The notes below the pieces were generated by a model, which saw nothing but the letters and a program-made list of their open reading frames with translations, did no database searches and had not been told where the DNA came from. DNA of 64,000 nucleotides from the NCBI GenBank assembly GCA_963669155.1, contig OZ022593.1, forward strand, positions 3,202,655-3,266,654, in the 5' to 3' direction. A program made the position numbers and the translations under genes. Position 1 is the stretch's first letter. Each line of letters starts with the position of its first letter. Positions 1 through 12,340 of this stretch are shown here, piece after piece. Origin of the DNA: Arbacia lixula. Taxonomy: Eukaryota > Echinodermata > Echinoidea > Arbacioida > Arbaciidae.

Positions 1-792
1 AAAATGGGTAAAATGAGGTCACAAACATACATGTATGGATTTCTTGAGCTACCTTTTGGACTGAAAGCCTGTGAAAAGCAGGTGGGCGTGATTATATTGC
101 TTGAGTGGGAGCGTACTTATTACATCGTCAGAAAACGCAGTATGGGTGTACATGTATGTATGAACTGCACGTTATGAACTAGGGCACCTGGGTGTACCCG
201 ATAAAATGTCTCCTGGTTTGAAAGCGGTGTAAGTTGGAAGCGGTGCTCCTAACCTTTTGCTATATCCTGGCTTTACCCAGGGGGGAAGGCTGCATTTTAT
301 GCTCTACAAAACATGTCGATAGTGATCTGTCGGCCGAGAACATAGCTCGCTAGATGAGATAAATATGTTAGTGTGTTTACGCACAACAGCATGGCTAGAT
401 GTTTGCAAAACCTTGTTTATGTACCGCACATGAACGATTGAGATGATGGAATTAACATGCGTGATGATGATTTTGGTCCAATAAGGATCATGGCTAAACC
501 ATTGTAGCATCCTGGTGCATGCCCTATAATGTCATGAAAACACATAATTTATTTTTTAGCAATATAAATTTCTGAGATGATTTACAGAAACCACCTCAAC
601 TCCCACCTGTTCACTGTTCATGTGACTGCTTGGTAATCGCTGGTAATGGTATCTGATTTAGCTCCTTCATGTTCATGAAATAGACTCCTGAAATTACTAG
701 AAAATGTCAGAGATGTATTGTCAGTGGATGCTGGAATTGCCTCTTCACTCAAATGTCATTTGTTTCCCATTTTGCTGGATTTGCAAATGTGG
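1..792. other. No feature recognised
   Basis: AT-rich unique DNA without exon-like frames, repeats or motifs that I can support. Confidence 0.5.
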
Positions 793-903
793 TACAGTGT
801 AGCCCAACTTAAACTTGTCTAATCTAGATCAAAGGAGGACCATCCGCGTTTGTGCAATGCACAAGCAAGATATTTTTCAAAGTTGTATTTGGGTTCCACT
901 GTA
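793..903. mobile_element. Short TA-flanked MITE, Tc1/mariner-like ends (copy 1)
   Basis: The terminal inverted repeats read CAGTGTAGCCCAACTTAAAC on the left and, reverse-complemented, CAGTGGAACCCAAATACAAC on the right, flanked by TA on both sides as expected for Tc1/mariner-type insertion. The 111 bp (TA included) hold a single internal unit with GATCTAGATCAAAG...GTGCAATGCACAAGC. The same ends and unit occur in the larger element at 55316. There is no coding capacity. Confidence 0.75.
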
Positions 904-954
904 AGTGCATACATGTTTATTACACAAGCATGTATATGCACACAGTCTGCACAC

Positions 955-1196
955 ATGTACACTACAGCTCAAAGGAATTGGCATAGGGAAAGGGAAAGGG
1001 AAGAAAGGGAAGGAGCCACAGTTTTAAACCGCTGTATATTTTGTCCAATTCAGCATGAAACATGATGCTTTTTAGGCTCAAGCATCATGCTTCATGCTGA
1101 ACGAGACAAAACATACCACTGCTTAAAAACTGCGGCTCCTTCCCTTTCTTCCCTTTCCCTTTCCCTATGCTCATTTCTTTGAGCTGTTGTGTACAT
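955..1196. repeat. Foldback palindrome of about 240 bp
   Basis: Two arms of about 115 bp are near-perfect reverse complements. The left arm begins ATGTACACTACAGCTCAAAG and contains AGGGAAAGGGAAAGGGAAG. The right arm ends CTTTGAGCTGTTGTGTACAT. The centre is near 1075 (ATGCTTTTTAGGCTCAAGCAT). This fits a foldback or MITE-type element. No protein is coded; the open frame crossing it is incidental. Confidence 0.85.
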
Positions 1197-1613
1197 ACAC
1201 TATTTCTGAATCTGGATGATGATGAGTAGATATAAAACACATGTGCACCAAGATGAAGCCCCGCAAAGAGCTCCAGTATATGACAAAATAGCTCACTAAA
1301 CTTAAGTTCCTGACAGGTTTACAATGCATATCATCATTCAGTGTACTTATGCCATGACATCAGGACAGAAGCACCCGTGAATACATTTTTTACCCACTCA
1401 CACCCCCTCTCCCCCTTCCCTACCTCTCCCCCTGACAATAGCTATGCATGTGGTGCTGTTTACAGTAATGGGTACATTTCTGTTATATATACTATAACAT
1501 TCGCATACACCCCTTATTTTGTTGTCTCTTAAATAAACCAGCCAATAATAATAAAATATCAAAGAAATGTATTAATTTGCGTTTTACAAAGTTTTGTAAG
1601 CTTCAGAAAATTT

Positions 1614-1715
1614 GCCCTGTACAAATTTGCCACAGCACATTGGTAACAGGACAGACGAGTTTGTAATACACTTGTCTGTTCCGTTACCACTGTGATATGG
1701 CAAATATGTACAGGC
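1614..1715. repeat. Short inverted repeat (MITE-like)
   Basis: The left arm (CCTGTACAAATTTGCCACAG ... GGTAACAGGACAGAC) pairs with the right arm (GTCTGTTCCGTTACCACTGT ... GGCAAATATGTACAGG). Arms are about 45 bp with a few mismatches and a short spacer. Probably a degenerate foldback element. Confidence 0.7.
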
Positions 1716-2493
1716 TTAATTTATAAATATATAATAATGAACATTTAGAGCAGAATTTGAGTTGAAGTTATTTTGGAGGAAATTAGTTCAACACTCTGTC
1801 ATATTTTGGTGGTGCAAGGTGGTCATAATTTCAAATGATTCAGTTGTGCCAAAAAATATCCCTTTACTCTAGACAGACCCATGTACAGGTTGCGACGAGC
1901 CACAGAAACTCTATCCTTCTCTGGCATTTTGACTGCATATATCTGGCTCTTCCCCATTCTGTCCTGCCCATTCTCAAGCACCAGACTCTGGGAACCCGAC
2001 CCTCTCCCTCTCTAACTCCCAGTGTTAGATTTCTGCAGCAGTAATACCCGCAAATCGTAGAGAGTGGCATAGAATCCGTCACAGGGGGAGTTGAGCTCAG
2101 CTCACTCCAGCTCACATATATATAGAAATGATGTCATACCTGTTTATGAGGACCACCGAAACGGAAGCAGACAAATTGTGATTTTTTTTCAGCTGTAATA
2201 GCAGAGTTATTTAAGTCTGTGAGAATTCTCCTCGACATACTGCTGCAGGTTTTATTTATAGACTGCATAAGCATCTGATACAAAGCTGTATCAAAAGAGA
2301 CAAGGCATGCAAGTTTACTTATCCATTCTCATTGATGTGCAACTGTGTGTAATTCACATGACATGAGGCTGACAAAACCCTATGACTTCACAAATGAAAG
2401 GTGTAAAATTCCAGATTGAAACATATAATAGCACCAAATGATGGTGACTATTACGTTGCTATTACATACTTTCGCCTCTCTGTCTCATTATCT

Positions 2494-2582
<89 letters not shown>

Positions 2583-2586
2583 TCTT

Positions 2587-2651
<65 letters not shown>

Positions 2652-2765
2652 GCTACTGCTACTATTACTATTACTATTACTACTGGTCTTTAGAGATAGT
2701 GTTCTGCTACTGCTACTGCTACTATTACTATTGCTATTACTACTGGTCTTTAGAGATAGTGTTTC
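2494..2765. repeat. (CTA)n microsatellite with 60-bp tandem duplication
   Basis: Near-pure CTA trinucleotides run from 2494 to about 2650 and grade into CTG/ATT variants. The last part is a 60-bp tandem duplication carrying GGTCTTTAGAGATAGTGTT twice (about 2685 and 2745). Long Leu or Tyr runs read from it are artefacts. Confidence 0.95.
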
Positions 2766-3799
2766 TTAAGGCTTTATTGCTTCATACTACAATATAACTT
2801 ATTACATTTGACAAAATACACAATACCATTTAGCACAGAAGTGTGAAGAAATGTTAGTATCAATACCAAATTATGACATATGGCTCATTACAGATGAAGA
2901 TTAAATAAGCCTAGAAGGTTTTTTATAGACAGTATTTTTAGACAGCTTTGATATCATAAAGACAAAGTGTATATATAGCACACATAGTTGTGAGAAGCAT
3001 GGGGCAGTTGTTTTGTTTGGAAGTGCTTCCATGTAAAATCCTTTTACTTGCTCTCTTATCTTCATGTGTCAATTCTGAGTGTCGCTTGAGAAATTTGCCC
3101 TTTTAAAGCTGCTCGTTTGACGCTCTCGGCGATATATCTAGAGAGAAAAACCCTTCTGGTTTATGCCCGCACAAGTCTAACTTTTCATATCCGGAAAAAG
3201 GCCTGCATTTATACGTACAAGTTTGAAGCAAGAGAGGAATTGTATTTATGAATTCATCCATAAGCATTTGAGATTGTCTCATTATTCCTTGTTGTTTCTT
3301 ACTGATTGTCTCACATGGAATGCATGTTTGCATTATCAGCGAGCTCAGTATTGAAAAGAAGGATCTGTAGACTAAGTAATGAATTTGTCTGAAGTATGTA
3401 GCTTCATTTTTTATGGAAAGTAATTTAGAAAACCCTACACATTTTCTATATGGGAGTCCAATATGTCTAGCTAAAATCTTTGTGTGAAATATTTCTTTGT
3501 GGGATGTATGCACATTACTTGTGAAAAAAAATCAGTGATGCACAAAGTGTTCAAGAATATTGTGCCTTCCTGTTTTTCATTGGTAATTTCATCAATACCA
3601 TTATCTGATGTCCATAAGTCCTACTGTGATACTAAAAGAATACAGGTGGCCATTCTTAATTTAGATTCAGATTTAATTCAAATAGTTTGAAGAGATAGAG
3701 ATTTGTATGGTAAACACAACGTTACCAGTTTAATTGACTTGTTAAAGCTACCCTACCATGGAACTAAGAACCCCCTAAAGATTAACTATGAAAGAGGGT
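2766..3799. other. No confirmed gene; one 136-codon minus frame
   Basis: The minus frame at 3103-3513 has mixed composition and no splice or domain evidence. Its last 30 residues (GHKPEGFFSLDISPRA) lie in DNA that looks like a decayed dispersed repeat. I see nothing else. Confidence 0.35.
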
Positions 3800-4072
3800 A
3801 TGTCGGATTGAGATCTGAAGTCGCGCGTGCACAACCCCCTCATGCATGACTGTCTCACAATGCGCATGTGTGACGGGTGTGTGCGTGTTGACGCTCCCCT
3901 CTGTAATGGGGCTCATTATGTGAGGAGAGAGCTCGCTCGCAAACGAATTTATTCATGGCGCAGGGATGCGTTGCCAGGTGCCAAGGCAGCAATGGCCTCA
4001 CTGGCTGAGGAGGGGTTGCCGGGGCCACGCAAAGAGAAAGTTTGGTTTCCTGCTGCTTATAGTGCGTAGCTT
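3800..4072. other. CpG-rich island of unknown nature
   Basis: This stretch has clearly more CpG and GC than its neighbours (GTCGCGCGTGC, GACGGGTGTGTGCG, CATGGCGCAGGGATGCG). An 80-codon + frame starts at 3827 and stops at 4067. The peptide resembles nothing I know, and no splice sites or repeats bound it. It could be an unrecognised first exon, an old transposon fragment or a CpG promoter. Confidence 0.3.
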
Positions 4073-5734
4073 ATGCTCTGTGTCATCAATTCAATTAAAT
4101 TCTTGGGTCATTCTCTAAAAGACATTTCCTTGTCTCATAATACAGCCTAATTGCACATGAAAGTGCATTGTAATAAACAACCAAACACATTACCACACAT
4201 ACACACATCATTGAATAACAACTTATGAATAAATCCTATTAGAAGAATTACTGACATCAAAATACATTTCAGATCTGAAATTATATCTTTAAAATTAGTA
4301 ATATTGTATTATAGATAGATTAGCAGATATAAAACTGCTTAATCATTGAATGAAAGTTTCTCATTTCTTATGTGGAGATAAGCAAGCTTGTTGGCTCTTG
4401 CAAAAGCGGTGATGTTGATATTTGAGGTAATGTTACAACGTTCTGCGATCACTGACTGTCCAAATGTCATTTCATGTGTAGACGTCCATCTATTTTACCA
4501 CCTGTATCCTGTATTGATGTTAGAAGATAGGGTGATGTCTAAATTTAATTTCTTTTGGAGAAGATTAGGGGTGATGAAAGAAAGGGAAGAGGTGATGAAA
4601 AGAGAAGAAGGGTGAGGATAGAAGATAAACTGGGGGAAGGAACGATAAACAGGAAAAGGAGAAAGCAGAGAGAAAACATTGATTTTTTTCATCATTTACC
4701 CACATTTAATCTAGTTACCACTTCCAATCAAAAAACAATTTACCATTGTAGGTCACTCAAGTGTCAATGGCTAAGTATGCGATGGACAAAGCATTTATTG
4801 ATTGTTTTAAATGGTGAAGCAATGAGAGAGAGAGTTGAGTAATTTGTCCACTATTGATAGCATTGGAAAGCACTCGGTACTACTAATTGAAATTCATCTC
4901 CAAGCTTTCATTGATTGGTAATACATGTAGTGATGTATGTACAGAAATTGTATCATTAGCTCATATAGTTTTGCATACCATAGCTTAAAGGCAATAAAAC
5001 ATCACATTATTTACAAATGGTTTTCAAGATTAAAGCAAATAATGGACCGTACTCCTGTCTTTTAATGTTGGGTTTTGAGTCATCAAATGCGTTTAGGTTC
5101 CTATAGAAGCCTCATGTATAATTTCCTTTGACATTATAAAAGGAAACTTTGATCTAGATTTTACAATCCATCACTGTCACTTCACCAATTCTAATTAGTA
5201 ATTCTGTGAGAGCTGGGAAGTTTGATTGAATGTATTTTGAAATCTGAGGTAGTTTATTGATTGTATTGTACATTGAAAACAAAAGAGTATTTGGTACCAA
5301 ACCTCCATGTACTTTATGAAAGAATGTGCATTAATATTCATATTCTTCTTTTTATGAGATGATCATTATCATTTGCTTTAATGAAATACAAATATTTTTC
5401 AAAGATCATTTTTGGGTTTGTGTTTTCTAAGTCACTGAGAGTACAAAACAAACAACACTTGTTGATCATGCATTCTCTATTAGCAATATTTGATGTTCAT
5501 TACTAATGATTCTTACACTCTTTTCTCTTCTTTTCCATGTGTTTTCTCCCATGGATGTCATCTACTCTATTATGGACTATTCCAATGCAGGTGAGTGGAT
5601 AGCTGATACCCAAGAGGCATAATGGTTATATTATTAATGTTCATGGACCTCGATTACGTATATCATGAAGGCTATACATGCTCAGACATACACTACACAC
5701 TTACACAAGCACTCACAGTCATGCTCACACTCAC

Positions 5735-5742
5735 ACACAATT

Positions 5743-5793
<51 letters not shown>

Positions 5794-5876
5794 ACACACG
5801 TACACACATACACACAAACACATACACACGTACACACGTACACGTACACACATACACACGCACACACCACACACGT

Positions 5877-5933
<57 letters not shown>

Positions 5934-5995
5934 CACATACACACATACACATGTACACACATACACACATATTTATCGACATACATACAAAGGCC
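5735..5995. repeat. (CA)n compound microsatellite
   Basis: A long CA dinucleotide tract interrupted by CGTACACA, ATACACA and TACACGTACA variants. Alternating purine-pyrimidine DNA of this type can adopt Z-form. Open frames in both strands here (His-Thr or Cys-Val runs) are artefacts. Confidence 0.95.
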
Positions 5996-6079
5996 ACACA
6001 GTCACACACTAGCATGACACAAACAAACATACATCCATGCATCCACACAAAACCTCCATTATGCCAGTAAAATGGCCTC

Positions 6080-7080
6080 TCCTATAAAAACCTCAATTAC
6101 CATCTTTCAGCATTGCATGCCGAACATCAAAACAACTTCTCAACAATGACTTGTACATGACCTCATTTGCCAGACGAAATGGTTCTCTGCAACTTGTGCA
6201 AATGTGCGATAGTTGCACTTAAAGAAGTATTCATTATTAACTTATGATCTTCAGAACATCACGTTTGCTTGAACATCTCAATATAAACTCATAGGCATGT
6301 AGTGTTTGTTGTAATATGTGTATATCATAACATCACCACCCTTACACTTTCACTCAGTTGTGTCCTTGGATTTTTTATTTCAATCAATTAAATTGTGTTT
6401 TTCAATTTAGTAAGTGCTGACAATTGCACTGTCTGATGCATGTGCCTCCTGTTGTTGTGGGCGCCTGGCGTTTTTAAAGGGAAATTCACATATTGGAAAT
6501 ATTTGATTGGAGTATCCACGGATGTGCATAATTCACTCAAACACACATGTCCACTCGCAAAATCATTGCTTTTATGTCCCTTTGTTTGATCCAAAATTAG
6601 TAATGATATTACTGCAAAATTGGTGAATTTGAACTCGCTAAAACAGGCTTACAATGAATGCTTCTACTACATCTCAAAATGATATTGTATGCCAATTATC
6701 TATTTTGAAATGATTTAATTTCATCAATAAATTCCAATAGTGTTAAGTATTTTCTGATAGGTAAATGTAACGTGGAGCAAACTCACAAAGAGTGAATGCT
6801 GATACTTACATAATGGTAATAGAAAACAGTTAAAGCAGTAATCTAGTAACAAAGTATCATTTTTTTGCTATAGAAAGGGAGGGAATAGAGCTGTCCGTAT
6901 GTAAAGAAATCCTAGCAAGTTGGAATTGTTTCTCTCTTTCTGTAAAATCTCTCCCCTGTTGTGAGTTATTTAGAAACTCACGCTTATATATTCAGTATTT
7001 GTTGTTATATGATTAAGTAATGATAATTTGGTAACTTCTTTTGAGTAGTTATTTAAGTCCTTTGCAGAAAAAACAACAAC
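6080..7080. other. No feature recognised
   Basis: AT-rich unique DNA. No exon-like frame or element ends noticed. Confidence 0.45.
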
Positions 7081-7132
7081 AACACATATTCCCACACTCA
7101 CAAGCACCCATGCTTGCAAAACAGACATGTTT

Positions 7133-7134
7133 GT

Positions 7135-7192
<58 letters not shown>

Positions 7193-7205
7193 CTACACAC
7201 ACACA
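7133..7205. repeat. (CA)n microsatellite
   Basis: Almost pure CA dinucleotides, ending in ATACACCTACACACACAT. Confidence 0.95.
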
Positions 7206-7794
7206 TATAAAAATTCAAATGCATATACATGAACTGACACACATACGCAGGCCCACGTATTACTGATTTGTGTTTTTCGAGGAAACATTACTTCATATCA
7301 GCTACTGCCTTATCAACAGAAGATATGAACTTATAAGAAATATACTATTATAAACATTTCCTTGTAGAATCATTATTCATTAAGTCCTTCTTTCTTTAGA
7401 AATATCATATAAAAGAATGTATTGTTGATAGCTTCATTCCCTGAACAAATGATATAATGTAACATGCCGCTAAGTATCTCAATATATGCTGTAATCTATA
7501 GACACAATTGCATCTTGTATTGCAAGATGTCAGTGTTGAAGGCTTGCAACAACATCTTGTGACATTGATATTGCTGTCATATTGAAGAGTAACTACCCCC
7601 TCTTGTGGTGAGGAAGGGAGAGAGCGATGTTAGTTATGAGCGTAATGCTGTAGCATGCATGTACGTGTATGATTCCACCCTGCCCTGCCCAGCCCTGCCC
7701 TAGGATGTTTTTCATCTGAGAGAGCAAGCTGTATGGGATGTATTGATGTTGCATGGGGCATGCCTCGCTATACAGTGTGTCAAGAAAGCATCGA

Positions 7795-7946
7795 TGCGGA
7801 TGGAAGAAGGGAGGAGGGCAAGGAGAGGGAGGGGAGGGGTAAAGGAGAAAGGGAGGGGGAGGAGATAGGGGGTTTAAGTACATGGGGGAGGGCATGGGAT
7901 GAGGAGGTTGGGAGGAAAGGACAAGTGAAAGAGAAAGGATGATGAA

Positions 7947-7999
<53 letters not shown>

Positions 8000-8050
8000 T
8001 GAGAGAGAGAGAGAAGGGGGGGGGGGGGAAGACAGAGAGAGATTGGTAAA
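7795..8050. repeat. Polypurine tract with (GA)n core and G run
   Basis: The + strand is nearly all purine, with a GA dinucleotide core at about 7951-8014 and a G run at about 8015-8028. Mirror-symmetric GA tracts can form triplex DNA. The 157-codon minus-strand frame here is low complexity. Confidence 0.9.
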
Positions 8051-9082
8051 GAAAGAAAAGTGTCATACAAAATTAACCCCCCCAGATATGAGAAGTGACT
8101 CAATTACACTGACCTAGTCCTCCAGATTTGTTCAATACACGATTCAAGAGGCCGTCAATGTTCTATGTTTTCCAGTATTTTTAATTCATGTAATAAGCGT
8201 CCCATGTTAGGCTTCCAGTGAGAGCTGTGTGGTGCTGGTAAACATTCTACAAAGTACACCAACCATGAAAGATTTCTGTAACCATTACTACTTATTTGTA
8301 TAAAAGGCAGGGAATTTGTAGAGAAAACAATTACTTACAAATGAGATGGACACACAAATATATTAAGGATAAAAGATGCATTACATGGAAGAGCATTAAT
8401 TTGTGCACATAATGAATACATTTTGGGAAGTAAGCGAAAAATATTTGTAAAGATTTTTCAAACAAAATTGCTTTCAAGTATGTGCTTTAGATGTTATGTT
8501 GTCTTATTGTAGAATGTGCATTCATTTTATAATATAACTCTTATTTACCAGAAAATACAGTGTGGCCAAATTAAAAAGTAATGATCATTTTTTCTCTAAA
8601 ATGACCTTCATCCTGAATGAGCACATGCTCCTTAGTGTGTATTTTCTGTGCTCACCTGCTTACACTAGCTACTTGTGAAGCATGCTGCTCTCAGCTGTTT
8701 GGCATGGTCGCTTCTTGTGCTGCTTCATAGTTCTGAACATCTCATAAGATAGAAGACGAGATAAAGACACAGATGAATAGAAGAAGGGAAAGAGGATGGA
8801 AGGAAGGAAGGAAGACCATGAGCATTATTGGGTATTGAGTGAGGGAGTAGAGAAGGCAGGTATTATATGTGGAATGCTCACAAAAGTGTATGGGTGTGTG
8901 AACACTAAGCATATAGACCTGTGTGCAGAGTGTGTGGTGTGATTAGGCTAGAGGCACGCTAGGTACGGTATTTGCTCAATCCCCTGCCACATTATCCTGC
9001 TGGGGTGTTGTTTCTCACATTAAGTATATGCATGTCGGTGGCAAGGGACTCGTTTTTTTTTTTTTCAAAATGATAATTCTAA

Positions 9083-9152
9083 CCTGGGTCATATTGTTTA
9101 TATGTTTTCAATTATTGTAACTTACCATCAAAGGTTACTCCAATGGCAACAG
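9083..9152 (+). mobile_element. Single arm of the CTGGGCCATGTTGCA foldback family
   Basis: CCTGGGTCATATTG...TTTTCAATTATTGTAACTTACCATCAAAGGTTAC...CAATGGCAACAGG matches one arm of the complete palindromic element at 27982-28142. The second arm is absent, so this is a half element or a decayed copy. Confidence 0.6.
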
Positions 9153-9648
9153 GTGCAATGATGAGCTTTCATTGGTTCATATTTATTCTCTTATACCCAG
9201 AGGCAATAAATGATGTTCACATTGCGTGGTTCTATGTGTGTTTGGTACTGAGACAGTTAAAATAAGAGAAATACAGGACATACAATCAACCTATAATGAT
9301 TCAGGCTACCTTCTAGACTTACATGCAGATATACACATGATACTATTGATCACTCACTTTGTGAGGCTGCTACACAATTTCAGCATAGGTTGCTTACATA
9401 TTGAACATGATGTGCTATGCGGTACAAAAGACTCATAATTGTGTTGCATGCAATAGACCGTTTTCGTAATGTATGCAAAATGACGTCATTCATAGTTACT
9501 GTTGCTACCTCGGTCAAGCTTAGCGATCCTCGGCATCTTGTCCGCATATCATTGCGTGCGAATCTAGCGGGTGTCCCGATGTTTTCGTTTTATTTTCAGT
9601 ATTATTTTACCTGAAAGAGCGGTTTTTTTTATGAGAGGGAGTTCTGTG

Positions 9649-9781
9649 ATGTCGTCGACATCGACGGGAGCTCTTGACAGCATGACTGTCAAGCAGATCC
9701 AGGATATTTTTAAAGGATAAGGGTGTTTCTACCACCGGGTATTCGAAGTGTCGGCTTTTTCAGCTAGCGAAAGCAGTATAG
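9649..9781 (+). pseudogene. Frameshifted SAP-like domain fragment
   Basis: Starting at ATG 9649 the frame reads MSSTSTGALDSMTVKQIQDI and stops at 9718-9720. From 9713, one frame over, it continues KDKGVSTTGYSKCRLFQLAK and stops at 9779-9781. Together the halves resemble a SAP motif (Leu/Val-rich helix, G-hydrophobic-x-T-x-G turn, K-x-x-L second helix), a small DNA-binding fold often found at the start of transposon-encoded and chromatin proteins. A one-base shift in a T/A run separates the halves. Recognition is from the pattern only. The fragment lies inside the TIR element, so it is likely a relic of that element's protein. Confidence 0.4.
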
Positions 9782-10692
9782 CAGCGTGAACACACTTGCC
9801 TCGGACCCGGACCTCGCCGGCCCGTCCCACAGCGTGAAGCTTACGCTACGTGAAAATGCAAATATAATCCTCTAAAAAAATGAATGCAAACGTATGGGAA
9901 GGAATAGTTTCACATACTTACATACATCGTTCACTCACAATAATGTATACTGTATGAAGTTGCAGTTACACGATGGGGTATGTCACTATGTGTTCATCAA
10001 ACTGAAAAATTGTTCGGTAGCTTTCTGTCGTTTGGGAAGCGGGCCGATGGCTACTAGCTCTCTCTCGGGGAGCTGGCCGCACGGCTTTCGCTGTCTTACT
10101 TGTTTCGCGCTGAGAGACTGCGGTGCGGCGCGGCAGGTGACTTGGGTGATCTGTTGTCGCAGCCGGCTATTCCCGTAAAAAAAAAAAAAAAAATTGGAGC
10201 AAATGTAGCTGTCTTTCCTGATTTTGCCTGTTGTCAAGTCTTTTCTTCCACATGCCTTGATCCAGAGATGGCACTTGTCGAGTTTTTTTTTTTTTTTTCG
10301 TTTGTTTGTTTTGGGAATGGAAGAAATCTTCACCTTGCCGTGCCGTGGCAGCAGTGGTTAACCGAGATTATCGCCTATTATTGCCGAACTTTCTTCTAAA
10401 AAAAATAACTTTCACCTGAGAAACTGAACTCCTGACAATCTTGCAAATTGTTATTTGCCAGCTGTGTAAATCTGATCTATGTATTGTCCACAACGAGGTC
10501 TTAATTAGAAAAAAAAATGTGAATCGAGTGCATTGTACCCGCGACCCATACATTGTGGGCGATAGTTCATAGTCGCGGCAGCGTATGCGGCTAGTTAGCT
10601 CGCCGCAGCAGTATCGGGGCTATACCGAAACGGGCGCTAATGGAGACGGAGAAATCACTTTTTTGGACGAATTCAACGGCAAAGAAGTTTTC

Positions 10693-10766
10693 TAGGGTTA
10701 GAGTTAGGGTCAGAGTTAGGTTTAGAATTAGGGTTAGGGTTAGGGTCAGGGTTAGGTTTAGGGTTC
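10693..10766. repeat. Interstitial telomere-like repeats
   Basis: About twelve degenerate TTAGGG units (TTAGGGTTAGGGTCAGGG, with TTAGAG and TTAGGT variants) run TTAGGG on the + strand. They lie inside the TIR element at 9453-10940. Confidence 0.85.
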
Positions 10767-12104
10767 AAATTTATGAAATAAGTGCCAAAGTATGGATACA
10801 CTTATGAACTAGCGCCGCATTGTGTACTTCGTATGCGTGCGGTACGGTACGGTGCAGACGACGGGCAGCGTTTGTTTGTCCGAGGTTGCGGCCGTGTGCA
10901 AAATTAAAGGTCTCGTGCATACATTACGAAAACGGTCTATTCACATTCATCAACACACCCATCTTAATTGCCTGAAAGAACTTAACCTTTATCATGTCAC
11001 TCTTGAATTACTTCATCATTAATATACAAATCACATAGAGTTGCAGTTTGCCAGGCACACAAAGGGTCACTGAAGCATTCTGTTTAACTCTTAGCCCGCT
11101 TTGTTCGACTCGCGGCACATCCAGCGGGCTGCCAATTCGACTCAAGTCACATTTCGCGCACAATGCATACGGAACGCATTTAATTGTATTAAGTGCACAC
11201 ACATACAAAAGCGACGCGTGTATTGCATCGTATATAACAATAAGGGGATTAAAGTATCAATAGGCAGGAAGTCTCCGAGGACAGGAAGTCTATTGAGAAG
11301 TACCCAGGGTCAATTTCAATAGAGAAGTTTAGTTCATTGTTAGCTGACTCTTTTTGAATGCCCCATTTAAATCCTAAATTGCTTGGCTCATTATTCCCAT
11401 AAAGACATGGGTTTGGTATGTAATGAAAGCTAAAGAACACATCTTTTCTGTGAACTAACATAGAGAATAACCTTCATTAGGAAATATTGAATATAAGAGG
11501 TATAAAATAGCCTCCAAAACGATAATTTGGAGACAGAATGTAAAGTTATAATTCTCAGAATCTATGATATTATACATGAAAAAAATTATACCATTGGCAT
11601 GAGTATAAGTTTTTCTTAGACTTAGCTACAAATTTTTTTTCATCACGACAAACCAATAAAAAGTTTTTGGAAGTGGAATAAGACAGTGCATGCAAAACCC
11701 CTCTGAGTGTGGCACCTTGAAATTAATGTGGCGCAGGGGAGATAGTGTGCGTGGCGTGGCGGGCAAAGAGTTAAAAGCTTTAAAAAACAGCACCATGATT
11801 ATACAGCTTACTCTCGATACAACGAGCACGGATATAACGAGGTTTCGTTATAACGAGAGAAATCTCTCGGTCCCAAAAGTTTCTACATGCAAACCTATGG
11901 TGCAACACGTCGCTTACAATGAGCACGGTTACAACGAGATTTCGTTATAACGAGCTTATTCTGTTGACCCCAAGACAAAGAAAAACATAACAATTGCGTC
12001 CCGTTACAACGAGGAAGGAAAAATCGAGACATGAAAACACCGGCACCGCAAGGAGCCAGGCACACATGTTGGAATACACGTCCACACAACGCGAGCACGT
12101 GCAC

Positions 12105-12340
12105 AGTTTCTAATACGTCACTCCTTCGCGATCGCACAGCGTACGTACATTGAAAGCACATGGTTTCCAAGTCCGATCCCATCACGGCAATCAATGATAC
12201 ACGGCGCGTGCTGAATTGGGGGCGCATAGTTTCTGATACATCACTTCTTCGCACAGCGTACGTATATTGAAAGCACATGGTTTGCAAGTCCGATCCCATC
12301 GCGGCAATCATTGACACGGTGCGTGCTGAATTGGGGGTGT
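12105..12340. repeat. Two-copy tandem repeat inside the pogo-like element
   Basis: Two units of about 115-120 bp (12105-12223 and 12226-12338) share AGTTTCTRATACRTCACT, CACAGCGTACGTA, TGAAAGCACATGGTTT, CCAAGTCCGATCCCATC or its GCAAG form, and GCGTGCTGAATTGGGGG. The minus-strand 140-codon frame here is a translation of this duplication. Confidence 0.85.

Larger units (their letters stand above)
9453..10940. mobile_element. GC-rich 1.5-kb element with 25-bp perfect TIRs
   Basis: A 25-bp sequence at 9453-9477 (ATAGACCGTTTTCGTAATGT then ATGCA) recurs as an exact reverse complement at 10916-10940. The interior is richer in GC and CpG than its surroundings, so the island coincides with the element. 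It holds a broken SAP-like coding fragment (9649-9781), A and T homopolymers and a telomere-like stretch (10693-10766). No transposase domain was recognised, so it is probably non-autonomous. No clear target-site duplication is seen beyond TA at both ends, which could be part of the TIR. Confidence 0.78.

Noticed and set aside
3103-3513. 136-codon minus frame
   Set aside because: Mixed composition but no domain, splice site or codon pattern; its end looks like a decayed dispersed repeat.
5541-5598. ATG GAT GTC...AATGCAG followed by GTGAGTGG, resembling a first exon with donor
   Set aside because: The pyrimidine tract before it suggests an acceptor at the same AG, and the 14-codon peptide has no support. 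Left out for lack of further evidence.
8557-8600. TACAGTGTGGCCAAATTAAA, like a Tc1 element end
   Set aside because: No inverted partner found within a plausible distance.
11895-12317. 140-codon minus frame with an internal peptide duplication
   Set aside because: Encoded by the two-copy repeat of the pogo-like element; no transposase motif (no DDE, CENP-B-type HTH).
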